Positions 12,751-26,058 of a stretch of DNA of 64,000 bases are shown in pieces; the stretch's first letter is position 1; each line of letters begins with the position of its first letter. Position numbers and translations under genes: made by a program. This DNA is from Phytophthora sp. 'mugwort' (Eukaryota; Oomycota; Peronosporomycetes; Peronosporales; Peronosporaceae): NCBI GenBank assembly GCA_033558025.1, contig JAUCEF010000005.1, positions 992,001 to 1,056,000 of the forward strand, given 5' to 3'. Under the pieces are notes generated by a model. It saw only the letters and a list, made by a program, of their open reading frames with translations, was not told the origin of the DNA and searched no databases.

Positions 12751-12823
12751 TCTCCTATAGCTCAGTTGGTAGAGCGTGCGGCTGTTAACCTCAAGGTCGC
12801 TGGTTCAAACCCAGCTGGGAGAG
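12751..12823 (+). tRNA. tRNA-Asn (GUU), array copy 16
   Basis: 732 bp after copy 15; shares its two spacer variants and adds gtcgtgtc near 12461. Confidence 0.95.
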
Positions 12824-13482
12824 CTTCTTTTGCGCCACGCACCATCAAATTACTGCCGTCGACTTGTCCTGCTTGTCACGCCTCTCTCGCGCTCTAGCAC
12901 ACAGTGCGCCCCTGACCCACTGCTTTGCTGCTTTTACCAACCCACGTTGGTGTCAACGAGATCGTTCTTCTACTAGACATGCTCAATCGGCACCGGGATT
13001 TCTGCTGCCGTCATGCATTTTCCGGCTCGTTTACTGGCTTCGGTGGCTGGCCTCGATCCCGCTGATCGCTGCTGGTGTTAGCGCTGGAGTCGCCTTACAT
13101 TTGACGCTCTCACGGGAGTTGGTCGGCTATCAAGTGTCCGTGCCAAATCGGCCGCAGTTAGGATCGATGCAGTGGCGTGGGGGTCGCTATGTCGAGTCAA
13201 ACTTTGTATGCTCTTGACCGCGAAAGGCGTTGTAAAGGTTGTGGTGGAGGCACGGTAACAGCATGTTGTGGTGTGTTTGGCAGTCGGTAGATGTGGTTAG
13301 CGCGTTTGAAGGTCCGTTGGCCAGTACCTTGGACGAGTAGGTGGATATAGAAGCGGGTGTGTAGCGGTACGTGAGGCCGCAGTATGTGTGATGAGCGCGT
13401 GGTGGCTTCTTGCCGTGTGTCGTTGTATGTGTTGTGAGAAATGCATTTTTCGGCGACGGTGTGGTGGGTAGCTTGTCGTGCT

Positions 13483-13555
13483 TCTCCTATAGCTCAGTTG
13501 GTAGAGCGTGCGGCTGTTAACCTCAAGGTCGCTGGTTCAAACCCAGCTGGGAGAG
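13483..13555 (+). tRNA. tRNA-Asn (GUU), array copy 17
   Basis: 732 bp after copy 16: short spacer, 5 T followed by cggcgacgg. Confidence 0.95.
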
Positions 13556-14214
13556 CTTCTTTTGCGCCACGCACCATCAAATTACTGCCGTCGACTTGTC
13601 CTGCTTGTCACGCCTCTCTCGCGCTCTAGCACACAGTGCGCCCCTGACCCACTGCTTTGCTGCTTTTACCAACCCACGTTGGTGTCAACGAGATCGTTCT
13701 TCTACTAGACATGCTCAATCGGCACCGGGATTTCTGCTGCCGTCATGCATTTTCCGGCTCGTTTACTGGCTTCGGTGGCTGGCCTCGATCCCGCTGATCG
13801 CTGCTGGTGTTAGCGCTGGAGTCGCCTTACATTTGACGCTCTCACGGGAGTTGGTCGGCTATCAAGTGTCCGTGCCAAATCGGCCGCAGTTAGGATCGAT
13901 GCAGTGGCGTGGGGGTCGCTATGTCGAGTCAAACTTTGTATGCTCTTGACCGCGAAAGGCGTTGTAAAGGTTGTGGTGGAGGCACGGTAACAGCATGTTG
14001 TGGTGTGTTTGGCAGTCGGTAGATGTGGTTAGCGCGTTTGAAGGTCCGTTGGCCAGTACCTTGGACGAGTAGGTGGATATAGAAGCGGGTGTGTAGCGGT
14101 ACGTGAGGCCGCAGTATGTGTGATGAGCGCGTGGTGGCTTCTTGCCGTGTGTCGTTGTATGTGTTGTGAGAAATGCATTTTTCGGCGACGGTGTGGTGGG
14201 TAGCTTGTCGTGCT

Positions 14215-14287
14215 TCTCCTATAGCTCAGTTGGTAGAGCGTGCGGCTGTTAACCTCAAGGTCGCTGGTTCAAACCCAGCTGGGAGAG
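14215..14287 (+). tRNA. tRNA-Asn (GUU), array copy 18
   Basis: 732 bp after copy 17, with no unit-specific variant noticed. Confidence 0.95.
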
Positions 14288-14946
14288 CTTCTTTTGCGCC
14301 ACGCACCATCAAATTACTGCCGTCGACTTGTCCTGCTTGTCACGCCTCTCTCGCGCTCTAGCACACAGTGCGCCCCTGACCCACTGCTTTGCTGCTTTTA
14401 CCAACCCACGTTGGTGTCAACGAGATCGTTCTTCTACTAGACATGCTCAATCGGCACCGGGATTTCTGCTGCCGTCATGCATTTTCCGGCTCGTTTACTG
14501 GCTTCGGTGGCTGGCCTCGATCCCGCTGATCGCTGCTGGTGTTAGCGCTGGAGTCGCCTTACATTTGACGCTCTCACGGGAGTTGGTCGGCTATCAAGTG
14601 TCCGTGCCAAATCGGCCGCAGTTAGGATCGATGCAGTGGCGTGGGGGTCGCTATGTCGAGTCAAACTTTGTATGCTCTTGACCGCGAAAGGCGTTGTAAA
14701 GGTTGTGGTGGAGGCACGGTAACAGCATGTTGTGGTGTGTTTGGCAGTCGGTAGATGTGGTTAGCGCGTTTGAAGGTCCGTTGGCCAGTACCTTGGACGA
14801 GTAGGTGGATATAGAAGCGGGTGTGTAGCGGTACGTGAGGCCGCAGTATGTGTGATGAGCGCGTGGTGGCTTCTTGCCGTGTGTCGTTGTATGTGTTGTG
14901 AGAAATGCATTTTTCGGCGACGGTGTGGTGGGTAGCTTGTCGTGCT

Positions 14947-15019
14947 TCTCCTATAGCTCAGTTGGTAGAGCGTGCGGCTGTTAACCTCAAGGTCGCTGGT
15001 TCAAACCCAGCTGGGAGAG
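14947..15019 (+). tRNA. tRNA-Asn (GUU), array copy 19
   Basis: 732 bp after copy 18, with no unit-specific variant noticed. Confidence 0.95.
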
Positions 15020-15678
15020 CTTCTTTTGCGCCACGCACCATCAAATTACTGCCGTCGACTTGTCCTGCTTGTCACGCCTCTCTCGCGCTCTAGCACACAG
15101 TGCGCCCCTGACCCACTGCTTTGCTGCTTTTACCAACCCACGTTGGTGTCAACGAGATCGTTCTTCTACTAGACATGCTCAATCGGCACCGGGATTTCTG
15201 CTGCCGTCATGCATTTTCCGGCTCGTTTACTGGCTTCGGTGGCTGGCCTCGATCCCGCTGATCGCTGCTGGTGTTAGCGCTGGAGTCGCCTTACATTTGA
15301 CGCTCTCACGGGAGTTGGTCGGCTATCAAGTGTCCGTGCCAAATCGGCCGCAGTTAGGATCGATGCAGTGGCGTGGGGGTCGCTATGTCGAGTCAAACTT
15401 TGTATGCTCTTGACCGCGAAAGGCGTTGTAAAGGTTGTGGTGGAGGCACGGTAACAGCATGTTGTGGTGTGTTTGGCAGTCGGTAGATGTGGTTAGCGCG
15501 TTTGAAGGTCCGTTGGCCAGTACCTTGGACGAGTAGGTGGATATAGAAGCGGGTGTGTAGCGGTACGTGAGGCCGCAGTATGTGTGATGAGCGCGTGGTG
15601 GCTTCTTGCCGTGTGTCGTTGTATGTGTTGTGAGAAATGCATTTTTCGGCGACGGTGTGGTGGGTAGCTTGTCGTGCT

Positions 15679-15751
15679 TCTCCTATAGCTCAGTTGGTAG
15701 AGCGTGCGGCTGTTAACCTCAAGGTCGCTGGTTCAAACCCAGCTGGGAGAG
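15679..15751 (+). tRNA. tRNA-Asn (GUU), array copy 20
   Basis: 732 bp after copy 19; first of three consecutive copies with the ccatgc downstream variant. Confidence 0.95.
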
Positions 15752-16410
15752 CTTCTTTTGCGCCATGCACCATCAAATTACTGCCGTCGACTTGTCCTGC
15801 TTGTCACGCCTCTCTCGCGCTCTAGCACACAGTGCGCCCCTGACCCACTGCTTTGCTGCTTTTACCAACCCACGTTGGTGTCAACGAGATCGTTCTTCTA
15901 CTAGACATGCTCAATCGGCACCGGGATTTCTGCTGCCGTCATGCATTTTCCGGCTCGTTTACTGGCTTCGGTGGCTGGCCTCGATCCCGCTGATCGCTGC
16001 TGGTGTTAGCGCTGGAGTCGCCTTACATTTGACGCTCTCACGGGAGTTGGTCGGCTATCAAGTGTCCGTGCCAAATCGGCCGCAGTTAGGATCGATGCAG
16101 TGGCGTGGGGGTCGCTATGTCGAGTCAAACTTTGTATGCTCTTAACCGCGAAAGGCGTTGTAAAGGTTGTGGTGGAGGCACGGTAACAGCATGTTGTGGT
16201 GTGTTTGGCAGTCGGTAGATGTGGTTAGCGCGTTTGAAGGTCCGTTGGCCAGTACCTTGGACGAGTAGGTGGATATAGAAGCGGGTGTGTAGCGGTACGT
16301 GAGGCCGCAGTATGTGTGATGAGCGCGTGGTGGCTTCTTGCCGTGTGTCGTTGTATGTGTTGTGAGAAATGCATTTTTCGGCGACGGTGTGGTGGGTAGC
16401 TTGTCGTGCT

Positions 16411-16483
16411 TCTCCTATAGCTCAGTTGGTAGAGCGTGCGGCTGTTAACCTCAAGGTCGCTGGTTCAAACCCAGCTGGGAGAG
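16411..16483 (+). tRNA. tRNA-Asn (GUU), array copy 21
   Basis: 732 bp after copy 20; ccatgc variant downstream, and a G-to-A change in the upstream spacer near 16144. Confidence 0.95.
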
Positions 16484-17142
16484 CTTCTTTTGCGCCATGC
16501 ACCATCAAATTACTGCCGTCGACTTGTCCTGCTTGTCACGCCTCTCTCGCGCTCTAGCACACAGTGCGCCCCTGACCCACTGCTTTGCTGCTTTTACCAA
16601 CCCACGTTGGTGTCAACGAGATCGTTCTTCTACTAGACATGCTCAATCGGCACCGGGATTTCTGCTGCCGTCATGCATTTTCCGGCTCGTTTACTGGCTT
16701 CGGTGGCTGGCCTCGATCCCGCTGATCGCTGCTGGTGTTAGCGCTGGAGTCGCCTTACATTTGACGCTCTCACGGGAGTTGGTCGGCTATCAAGTGTCCG
16801 TGCCAAATCGGCCGCAGTTAGGATCGATGCAGTGGCGTGGGGGTCGCTATGTTGAGTCAAACTTTGTATGCTCTTGACCGCGAAAGGCGTTGTAAAGGTT
16901 GTGGTGGAGGCACGGTAACAGCATGTTGTGGTGTGTTTGGCAGTCGGTAGATGTGGTTAGCGCGTTTGAAGGTCCGTTGGCCAGTACCTTGGACGAGTAG
17001 GTGGATATAGAAGCGGGTGTGTAGCGGTACGTGAGGCCGCAGTATGTGTGATGAGCGCGTGGTGGCTTCTTGCCGTGTGTCGTTGTATGTGTTGTGAGAA
17101 ATGCATTTTTCGACGACGGTGTGGTGGGTAGCTTGTCGTGCT

Positions 17143-17215
17143 TCTCCTATAGCTCAGTTGGTAGAGCGTGCGGCTGTTAACCTCAAGGTCGCTGGTTCAA
17201 ACCCAGCTGGGAGAG
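17143..17215 (+). tRNA. tRNA-Asn (GUU), array copy 22
   Basis: 732 bp after copy 21, the last of eight consecutive 732-bp steps. ccatgc downstream, and a private G-to-A near 17267. Confidence 0.95.
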
Positions 17216-17885
17216 CTTCTTTTGCGCCATGCACCATCAAATTACTGCCGTCGACTTGTCCTGCTTATCACGCCTCTCTCGCGCTCTAGCACACAGTGCG
17301 CCCCTGACCCACTGCTTTGCTTTTACCAACCCACGTTGGTGTCAACGAGATCGTTCTTCTACTAGACATGCTCAATCGGCACCGGGATTTCTGCTGCCGT
17401 CATGCATTTTCCGGCTCGTTTACTGGCTTCGGTGGCTGGCCTCGATCCCGCTGATCGCTGCTGGTGTTAGCGCTGGAGTCGCCTTACATTTGACGCTCTC
17501 ACGGGAGTTGGTCGGCTATCAAGTGTCCGTGCCAAATCGGCCGCAGTTAGGATCGATGCAGTGGCGTGGGGGTCGCTATGTCGAGTCAAACTTTGTATGC
17601 TCTTGACCGCGAAAGGCGTTGTAAAGGTTGTGGTGGAGGCACGGTAACAGCATGTTGTGGTGTGTTTGGCAGTCGGTAGATGTGGTTAGCGCGTTTGAAG
17701 GTCCGTTGGCGTTTCGGGTCTACCAGTACCTTGGACGAGTAGGTGGATATAGAAGCGGGTGTGTAGCGGTACGTGAGGCCGCAGTATGTGTGATGAGCGC
17801 GTGGTGGCTTCTTGCCGTGTGTCGTTGTATGTGTTGTGAGAAATGCATTTTTTCGACGACGGTGTGGTGGGTAGCTTGTCGTGCT

Positions 17886-17958
17886 TCTCCTATAGCTCAG
17901 TTGGTAGAGCGTGCGGCTGTTAACCTCAAGGTCGCTGGTTCAAACCCAGCTGGGAGAG
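17886..17958 (+). tRNA. tRNA-Asn (GUU), array copy 23
   Basis: 743 bp after copy 22: long spacer with 6 T but minus one GCT near 17320. Confidence 0.95.
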
Positions 17959-18630
17959 CTTCTTTTGCGCCACGCACCATCAAATTACTGCCGTCGACTT
18001 GTCCTGCTTGTCACGCCTCTCTCGCGCTCTAGCACACAGTGCGCCCCTGACCCACTGCTTTGCTGCTTTTACCAACCCACGTTGGTGTCAACGAGATCGT
18101 TCTTCTACTAGACATGCTCAATCGGCACCGGGATTTCTGCTGCCGTCATGCATTTTCCGGCTCGTTTACTGGCTTCGGTGGCTGGCCTCGATCCCGCTGA
18201 TCGCTGCTGGTGTTAGCGCTGGAGTCGCCTTACATTTGACGCTCTCACGGGAGTTGGTCGGCTATCAAGTGTCCGTGCCAAATCGGCCGCAGTTAGGATC
18301 GATGCAGTGGCGTGGGGGTCGCTATGTCGAGTCAAACTTTGTATGCTCTTGACCGCGAAAGGCGTTGTAAAGGTTGTGGTGGAGGCACGGTAACAGCATG
18401 TTGTGGTGTGTTTGGCAGTCGGTAGATGTGGTTAGCGCGTTTGAAGGTCCGTTGGTGTTTCGGGTCTACCAGTACCTTGGACGAGTAGGTGGATATAGAA
18501 GCGGGTGTGTAGCGGTACGTGAGGCCGCAGTATGTGTGATGAGCGCGTGGTGGCTTCTTGCCGTGTGTCGTTGTATGTGTTGTGAGAAATGCATTTTTCG
18601 GCGACGGTGTGGTGGGTAGCTTGTCGTGCT

Positions 18631-18703
18631 TCTCCTATAGCTCAGTTGGTAGAGCGTGCGGCTGTTAACCTCAAGGTCGCTGGTTCAAACCCAGCTGGGA
18701 GAG
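18631..18703 (+). tRNA. tRNA-Asn (GUU), array copy 24
   Basis: 745 bp after copy 23; the 13-bp block carries a C-to-T change (ggtgtttcggg). Confidence 0.95.
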
Positions 18704-19375
18704 CTTCTTTTGCGCCACGCACCATCAAATTACTGCCGTCGACTTGTCCTGCTTGTCACGCCTCTCTCGCGCTCTAGCACACAGTGCGCCCCTGACCCAC
18801 TGCTTTGCTGCTTTTACCAACCCACGTTGGTGTCAACGAGATCGTTCTTCTACTAGACATGCTCAATCGGCACCGGGATTTCTGCTGCCGTCATGCATTT
18901 TCCGGCTCGTTTACTGGCTTCGGTGGCTGGCCTCGATCCCGCTGATCGCTGCTGGTGTTAGCGCTGGAGTCGCCTTACATTTGACGCTCTCACGGGAGTT
19001 GGTCGGCTATCAAGTGTCCGTGCCAAATCGGCCGCAGTTAGGATCGATGCAGTGGCGTGGGGGTCGCTATGTCGAGTCAAACTTTGTATGCTCTTGACCG
19101 CGAAAGGCGTTGTAAAGGTTGTGGTGGAGGCACGGTAACAGCATGTTGTGGTGTGTTTGGCAGTCGGTAGATGTGGTTAGCGCGTTTGAAGGTCCGTTGG
19201 TGTTTCGGGTCTACCAGTACCTTGGACGAGTAGGTGGATATAGAAGCGGGTGTGTAGCGGTACGTGAGGCCGCAGTATGTGTGATGAGCGCGTGGTGGCT
19301 TCTTGCCGTGTGTCGTTGTATGTGTTGTGAGAAATGCATTTTTCGGCGACGGTGTGGTGGGTAGCTTGTCGTGCT

Positions 19376-19448
19376 TCTCCTATAGCTCAGTTGGTAGAGC
19401 GTGCGGCTGTTAACCTCAAGGTCGCTGGTTCAAACCCAGCTGGGAGAG
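19376..19448 (+). tRNA. tRNA-Asn (GUU), array copy 25
   Basis: 745 bp after copy 24, with the same ggtgtttcggg variant. Confidence 0.95.
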
Positions 19449-20121
19449 CTTCTTTTGCGCCACGCACCATCAAATTACTGCCGTCGACTTGTCCTGCTTG
19501 TCACGCCTCTCTCGCGCTCTAGCACACAGTGCGCCCCTGACCCACTGCTTTGCTGCTTTTACCAACCCACGTTGGTGTCAACGAGATCGTTCTTCTACTA
19601 GACATGCTCAATCGGCACCGGGATTTCTGCTGCCGTCATGCATTTTCCGGCTCGTTTACTGGCTTCGGTGGCTGGCCTCGATCCCGCTGATCGCTGCTGG
19701 TGTTAGCGCTGGAGTCGCCTTACATTTGACGCTCTCACGGGAGTTGGTCGGCTATCAAGTGTCCGTGCCAAATCGGCCGCAGTTAGGATCGATGCAGTGG
19801 CGTGGGGGTCGCTATGTCGAGTCAAACTTTGTATGCTCTTGACCGCGAAAGGCGTTGTAAAGGTTGTGGTGGAGGCACGGTAACAGCATGTTGTGGTGTG
19901 TTTGGCAGTCGGTAGATGTGGTTAGCGCGTTTGAAGGTCCGTTGGCGTTTCGGGTCTACCAGTACCTTGGACGAGTAGGTGGATATAGAAGCGGGTGTGT
20001 AGCGGTACGTGAGGCCGCAGTATGTGTGATGAGCGCGTGGTGGCTTCTTGCCGTGTGTCGTTGTATGTGTTGTGAGAAATGCATTTTTTCGACGACGGTG
20101 TGGTGGGTAGCTTGTCGTGCT

Positions 20122-20194
20122 TCTCCTATAGCTCAGTTGGTAGAGCGTGCGGCTGTTAACCTCAAGGTCGCTGGTTCAAACCCAGCTGGGAGAG
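20122..20194 (+). tRNA. tRNA-Asn (GUU), array copy 26
   Basis: 746 bp after copy 25: standard long spacer, 6 T, interrupting the ggtgtttcggg group. Confidence 0.95.
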
Positions 20195-20866
20195 CTTCTT
20201 TTGCGCCACGCACCATCAAATTACTGCCGTCGACTTGTCCTGCTTGTCACGCCTCTCTCGCGCTCTAGCACACAGTGCGCCCCTGACCCACTGCTTTGCT
20301 GCTTTTACCAACCCACGTTGGTGTCAACGAGATCGTTCTTCTACTAGACATGCTCAATCGGCACCGGGATTTCTGCTGCCGTCATGCATTTTCCGGCTCG
20401 TTTACTGGCTTCGGTGGCTGGCCTCGATCCCGCTGATCGCTGCTGGTGTTAGCGCTGGAGTCGCCTTACATTTGACGCTCTCACGGGAGTTGGTCGGCTA
20501 TCAAGTGTCCGTGCCAAATCGGCCGCAGTTAGGATCGATGCAGTGGCGTGGGGGTCGCTATGTCGAGTCAAACTTTGTATGCTCTTGACCGCGAAAGGCG
20601 TTGTAAAGGTTGTGGTGGAGGCACGGTAACAGCATGTTGTGGTGTGTTTGGCAGTCGGTAGATGTGGTTAGCGCGTTTGAAGGTCCGTTGGTGTTTCGGG
20701 TCTACCAGTACCTTGGACGAGTAGGTGGATATAGAAGCGGGTGTGTAGCGGTACGTGAGGCCGCAGTATGTGTGATGAGCGCGTGGTGGCTTCTTGCCGT
20801 GTGTCGTTGTATGTGTTGTGAGAAATGCATTTTTCGGCGACGGTGTGGTGGGTAGCTTGTCGTGCT

Positions 20867-20939
20867 TCTCCTATAGCTCAGTTGGTAGAGCGTGCGGCTG
20901 TTAACCTCAAGGTCGCTGGTTCAAACCCAGCTGGGAGAG
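20867..20939 (+). tRNA. tRNA-Asn (GUU), array copy 27
   Basis: 745 bp after copy 26; third unit with ggtgtttcggg. Confidence 0.95.
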
Positions 20940-21612
20940 CTTCTTTTGCGCCACGCACCATCAAATTACTGCCGTCGACTTGTCCTGCTTGTCACGCCTC
21001 TCTCGCGCTCTAGCACACAGTGCGCCCCTGACCCACTGCTTTGCTGCTTTTACCAACCCACGTTGGTGTCAACGAGATCGTTCTTCTACTAGACATGCTC
21101 AATCGGCACCGGGATTTCTGCTGCCGTCATGCATTTTCCGGCTCGTTTACTGGCTTCGGTGGCTGGCCTCGATCCCGCTGATCGCTGCTGGTGTTAGCGC
21201 TGGAGTCGCCTTACATTTGACGCTCTCACGGGAGTTGGTCGGCTATCAAGTGTCCGTGCCAAATCGGCCGCAGTTAGGATCGATGCAGTGGCGTGGGGGT
21301 CGCTATGTCGAGTCAAACTTTGTATGCTCTTGACCGCGAAAGGCGTTGTAAAGGTTGTGGTGGAGGCACGGTAACAGCATGTTGTGGTGTGTTTGGCAGT
21401 CGGTAGATGTGGTTAGCGCGTTTGAAGGTCCGTTGGCGTTTCGGGTCTACCAGTACCTTGGACGAGTAGGTGGATATAGAAGCGGGTGTGTAGCGGTACG
21501 TGAGGCCGCAGTATGTGTGATGAGCGCGTGGTGGCTTCTTGCCGTGTGTCGTTGTATGTGTTGTGAGAAATGCATTTTTTCGACGACGGTGTGGTGGGTA
21601 GCTTGTCGTGCT

Positions 21613-21685
21613 TCTCCTATAGCTCAGTTGGTAGAGCGTGCGGCTGTTAACCTCAAGGTCGCTGGTTCAAACCCAGCTGGGAGAG
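21613..21685 (+). tRNA. tRNA-Asn (GUU), array copy 28
   Basis: 746 bp after copy 27: long spacer, 6 T. Confidence 0.95.
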
Positions 21686-22345
21686 CTTCTTTTGCGCCAC
21701 GCACCATCAAATTACTGCCGTCGACTTGTCCTGCTTGTCACGCCTCTCTCGCGCTCTAGCACACAGTGCGCCCCTGACCCACTGCTTTGCTGCTTTTACC
21801 AACCCACGTTGGTGTCAACGAGATCGTTCTTCTACTAGACATGCTCAATCGGCACCGGGATTTCTGCTGCCGTCATGCATTTTCCGGCTCGTTTACTGGC
21901 TTCGGTGGCTGGCCTCGATCCCGCTGATCGCTGCTGGTGTTAGTGCTGGAGTCGCCTTACATTTGACGCTCTCACGGGAGTTGGTCGGCTATCAAGTGTC
22001 CGTGCCAAATCGGCCGCAGTTAGGATCGATGCAGTGGCGTGGGGGTCGCTATGTCGAGTCAAACTTTGTATGCTCTTAACCGCGAAAGGCGTTGTAAAGG
22101 TTGTGGTGGAGGCACGGTAACAGCATGTTGTGGTGTGTTTGGCAGTCGGTAGATGTGGTTAGCGCGTTTGAAGGTCCGTTGGCCAGTACCTTGGACGAGT
22201 AGGTGGATATAGAAGCGGGTGTGTAGCGGTACGTGAGGCCGCAGTATGTGTGATGAGCGCGTGGTGGCTTCTTGCCGTGTGTCGTTGTATGTGTTGTGAG
22301 AAATGCATTTTTTCGACGACGGTGTGGTGGGTAGCTTGTCGTGCT

Positions 22346-22418
22346 TCTCCTATAGCTCAGTTGGTAGAGCGTGCGGCTGTTAACCTCAAGGTCGCTGGTT
22401 CAAACCCAGCTGGGAGAG
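22346..22418 (+). tRNA. tRNA-Asn (GUU), array copy 29
   Basis: 733 bp after copy 28: short spacer combined with 6 T, a recombinant of the two main classes. The upstream spacer has ttagtgctgg; downstream there is a private C-to-T near 22497. Confidence 0.95.
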
Positions 22419-23091
22419 CTTCTTTTGCGCCACGCACCATCAAATTACTGCCGTCGACTTGTCCTGCTTGTCACGCCTCTCTCGCGCTCTAGCACATAGT
22501 GCGCCCCTGACCCACTGCTTTGCTGCTTTTACCAACCCACGTTGGTGTCAACGAGATCGTTCTTCTACTAGACATGCTCAATCGGCACCGGGATTTCTGC
22601 TGCCGTCATGCATTTTCCGGCTCGTTTACTGGCTTCGGTGGCTGGCCTCGATCCCGCTGATCGCTGCTGGTGTTAGCGCTGGAGTCGCCTTACATTTGAC
22701 GCTCTCACGGGAGTTGGTCGGCTATCAAGTGTCCGTGCCAAATCGGCCGCAGTTAGGATCGATGCAGTGGCGTGGGGGTCGCTATGTCGAGTCAAACTTT
22801 GTATGCTCTTGACCGCGAAAGGCGTTGTAAAGGTTGTGGTGGAGGCACGGTAACAGCATGTTGTGGTGTGTTTGGCAGTCGGTAGATGTGGTTAGCGCGT
22901 TTGAAGGTCCGTTGGCGTTTCGGGTCTACCAGTACCTTGGACGAGTAGGTGGATATAGAAGCGGGTGTGTAGCGGTACGTGAGGCCGCAGTATGTGTGAT
23001 GAGCGCGTGGTGGCTTCTTGCCGTGTGTCGTTGTATGTGTTGTGAGAAATGCATTTTTTCGACGACGGTGTGGTGGGTAGCTTGTCGTGCT

Positions 23092-23164
23092 TCTCCTATA
23101 GCTCAGTTGGTAGAGCGTGCGGCTGTTAACCTCAAGGTCGCTGGTTCAAACCCAGCTGGGAGAG
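23092..23164 (+). tRNA. tRNA-Asn (GUU), array copy 30
   Basis: 746 bp after copy 29: long spacer, 6 T. Confidence 0.95.
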
Positions 23165-23823
23165 CTTCTTTTGCGCCACGCACCATCAAATTACTGCCGT
23201 CGACTTGTCCTGCTTGTCACGCCTCTCTCGCGCTCTAGCACACAGTGCGCCCCTGACCCACTGCTTTGCTGCTTTTACCAACCCACGTTGGTGTCAACGA
23301 GATCGTTCTTCTACTAGACATGCTCAATCGGCACCGGGATTTCTGCTGCCGTCATGCATTTTCCGGCTCGTTTACTGGCTTCGGTGGCTGGCCTCGATCC
23401 CGCTGATCGCTGCTGGTGTTAGTGCTGGAGTCGCCTTACATTTGACGCTCTCACGGGAGTTGGTCGGCTATCAAGTGTCCGTGCCAAATCGGCCGCAGTT
23501 AGGATCGATGCAGTGGCGTGGGGGTCGCTATGTCGAGTCAAACTTTGTATGCTCTTGACCGCGAAAGGCGTTGTAAAGGTTGTGGTGGAGGCACGGTAAC
23601 AGCATGTTGTGGTGTGTTTGGCAGTCGGTAGATGTGGTTAGCGCGTTTGAAGGTCCGTTGGCCAGTACCTTGGACGAGTAGGTGGATATAGAAGCGGGTG
23701 TGTAGCGGTACGTGAGGCCGCAGTATGTGTGATGAGCGCGTGGTGGCTTCTTGCCGTGTGTCGTTGTATGTGTTGTGAGAAATGCATTTTTCGGCGACGG
23801 TGTGGTGGGTAGCTTGTCGTGCT

Positions 23824-23896
23824 TCTCCTATAGCTCAGTTGGTAGAGCGTGCGGCTGTTAACCTCAAGGTCGCTGGTTCAAACCCAGCTGGGAGAG
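23824..23896 (+). tRNA. tRNA-Asn (GUU), array copy 31
   Basis: 732 bp after copy 30; ttagtgctgg variant upstream, short spacer, 5 T. Confidence 0.95.
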
Positions 23897-24566
23897 CTTC
23901 TTTTGCGCCACGCACCATCAAATTACTGCCGTCGACTTGTCCTGCTTGTCACGCCTCTCTCGCGCTCTAGCACACAGTGCGCCCCTGACCCACTGCTTTG
24001 CTTTTACCAACCCACGTTGGTGTCAACGAGATCGTTCTTCTACTAGACATGCTCAATCGGCACCGGGATTTCTGCTGCCGTCATGCATTTTCCGGCTCGT
24101 TTACTGGCTTCGGTGGCTGGCCTCGATCCCGCTGATCGCTGCTGGTGTTAGCGCTGGAGTCGCCTTACATTTGACGCTCTCACGGGAGTTGGTCGGCTAT
24201 CAAGTGTCCGTGCCAAATCGGCCGCAGTTAGGATCGATGCAGTGGCGTGGGGGTCGCTATGTCGAGTCAAACTTTGTATGCTCTTGACCGCGAAAGGCGT
24301 TGTAAAGGTTGTGGTGGAGGCACGGTAACAGCATGTTGTGGTGTGTTTGGCAGTCGGTAGATGTGGTTAGCGCGTTTGAAGGTCCGTTGGCGTTTCGGGT
24401 CTACCAGTACCTTGGACGAGTAGGTGGATATAGAAGCGGGTGTGTAGCGGTACGTGAGGCCGCAGTATGTGTGATGAGCGCGTGGTGGCTTCTTGCCGTG
24501 TGTCGTTGTATGTGTTGTGAGAAATGCATTTTTTCGACGACGGTGTGGTGGGTAGCTTGTCGTGCT

Positions 24567-24639
24567 TCTCCTATAGCTCAGTTGGTAGAGCGTGCGGCTG
24601 TTAACCTCAAGGTCGCTGGTTCAAACCCAGCTGGGAGAG
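24567..24639 (+). tRNA. tRNA-Asn (GUU), array copy 32
   Basis: 743 bp after copy 31; second occurrence of the GCT loss (near 24001), nine units after the first. Confidence 0.95.
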
Positions 24640-25312
24640 CTTCTTTTGCGCCACGCACCATCAAATTACTGCCGTCGACTTGTCCTGCTTGTCACGCCTC
24701 TCTCGCGCTCTAGCACACAGTGCGCCCCTGACCCACTGCTTTGCTGCTTTTACCAACCCACGTTGGTGTCAACGAGATCGTTCTTCTACTAGACATGCTC
24801 AATCGGCACCGGGATTTCTGCTGCCGTCATGCATTTTCCGGCTCGTTTACTGGCTTCGGTGGCTGGCCTCGATCCCGCTGATCGCTGCTGGTGTTAGTGC
24901 TGGAGTCGCCTTACATTTGACGCTCTCACGGGAGTTGGTCGGCTATCAAGTGTCCGTGCCAAATCGGCCGCAGTTAGGATCGATGCAGTGGCGTGGGGGT
25001 CGCTATGTCGAGTCAAACTTTGTATGCTCTTGACCGCGAAAGGCGTTGTAAAGGTTGTGGTGGAGGCACGGTAACAGCATGTTGTGGTGTGTTTGGCAGT
25101 CGGTAGATGTGGTTAGCGCGTTTGAAGGTCCGTTGGCGTTTCGGGTCTACCAGTACCTTGGACGAGTAGGTGGATATAGAAGCGGGTGTGTAGCGGTACG
25201 TGAGGCCGCAGTATGTGTGATGAGCGCGTGGTGGCTTCTTGCCGTGTGTCGTTGTATGTGTTGTGAGAAATGCATTTTTTCGACGACGGTGTGGTGGGTA
25301 GCTTGTCGTGCT

Positions 25313-25385
25313 TCTCCTATAGCTCAGTTGGTAGAGCGTGCGGCTGTTAACCTCAAGGTCGCTGGTTCAAACCCAGCTGGGAGAG
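25313..25385 (+). tRNA. tRNA-Asn (GUU), array copy 33
   Basis: 746 bp after copy 32; ttagtgctgg variant upstream. Confidence 0.95.
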
Positions 25386-26058
25386 CTTCTTTTGCGCCAC
25401 GCACCATCAAATTACTGCCGTCGACTTGTCCTGCTTGTCACGCCTCTCTCGCGCTCTAGCACACAGTGCGCCCCTGACCCACTGCTTTGCTGCTTTTACC
25501 AACCCACGTTGGTGTCAACGAGATCGTTTTTCTACTAGACATGCTCAATCGGCACCGGGATTTCTGCTGCCGTCATGCATTTTCCGGCTCGTTTACTGGC
25601 TTCGGTGGCTGGCCTCGATCCCGCTGATCGCTGCTGGTGTTAGTGCTGGAGTCGCCTTACATTTGACGCTCTCACGGGAGTTGGTCGGCTATCAAGTGTC
25701 CGTGCCAAATCGGCCGCAGTTAGGATCGATGCAGTGGCGTGGGGGTCGCTATGTCGAGTCAAACTTTGTATGCTCTTGACCGCGAAAGGCGTTGTAAAGG
25801 TTGTGGTGGAGGCACGGTAACAGCATGTTGTGGTGTGTTTGGCAGTCGGTAGATGTGGTTAGCGCGTTTGAAGGTCCGTTGGCGTTTCGGGTCTACCAGT
25901 ACCTTGGACGAGTAGGTGGATATAGAAGCGGGTGTGTAGCGGTACGTGAGGCCGCAGTATGTGTGATGAGCGCGTGGTGGCTTCTTGCCGTGTGTCGTTG
26001 TATGTATTGTGAGAAATGCATTTTTTCGACGACGGTGTGGTGGGTAGCTTGTCGTGCT

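Larger units (their letters stand above)
11360..17142 (+). repeat. Homogenised sub-block of consecutive 732-bp units
   Basis: Eight successive steps between tRNA copies 14 and 22 are exactly 732 bp (short spacer, 5 T), while elsewhere lengths alternate. This is a local expansion or conversion tract within the array. Confidence 0.8.
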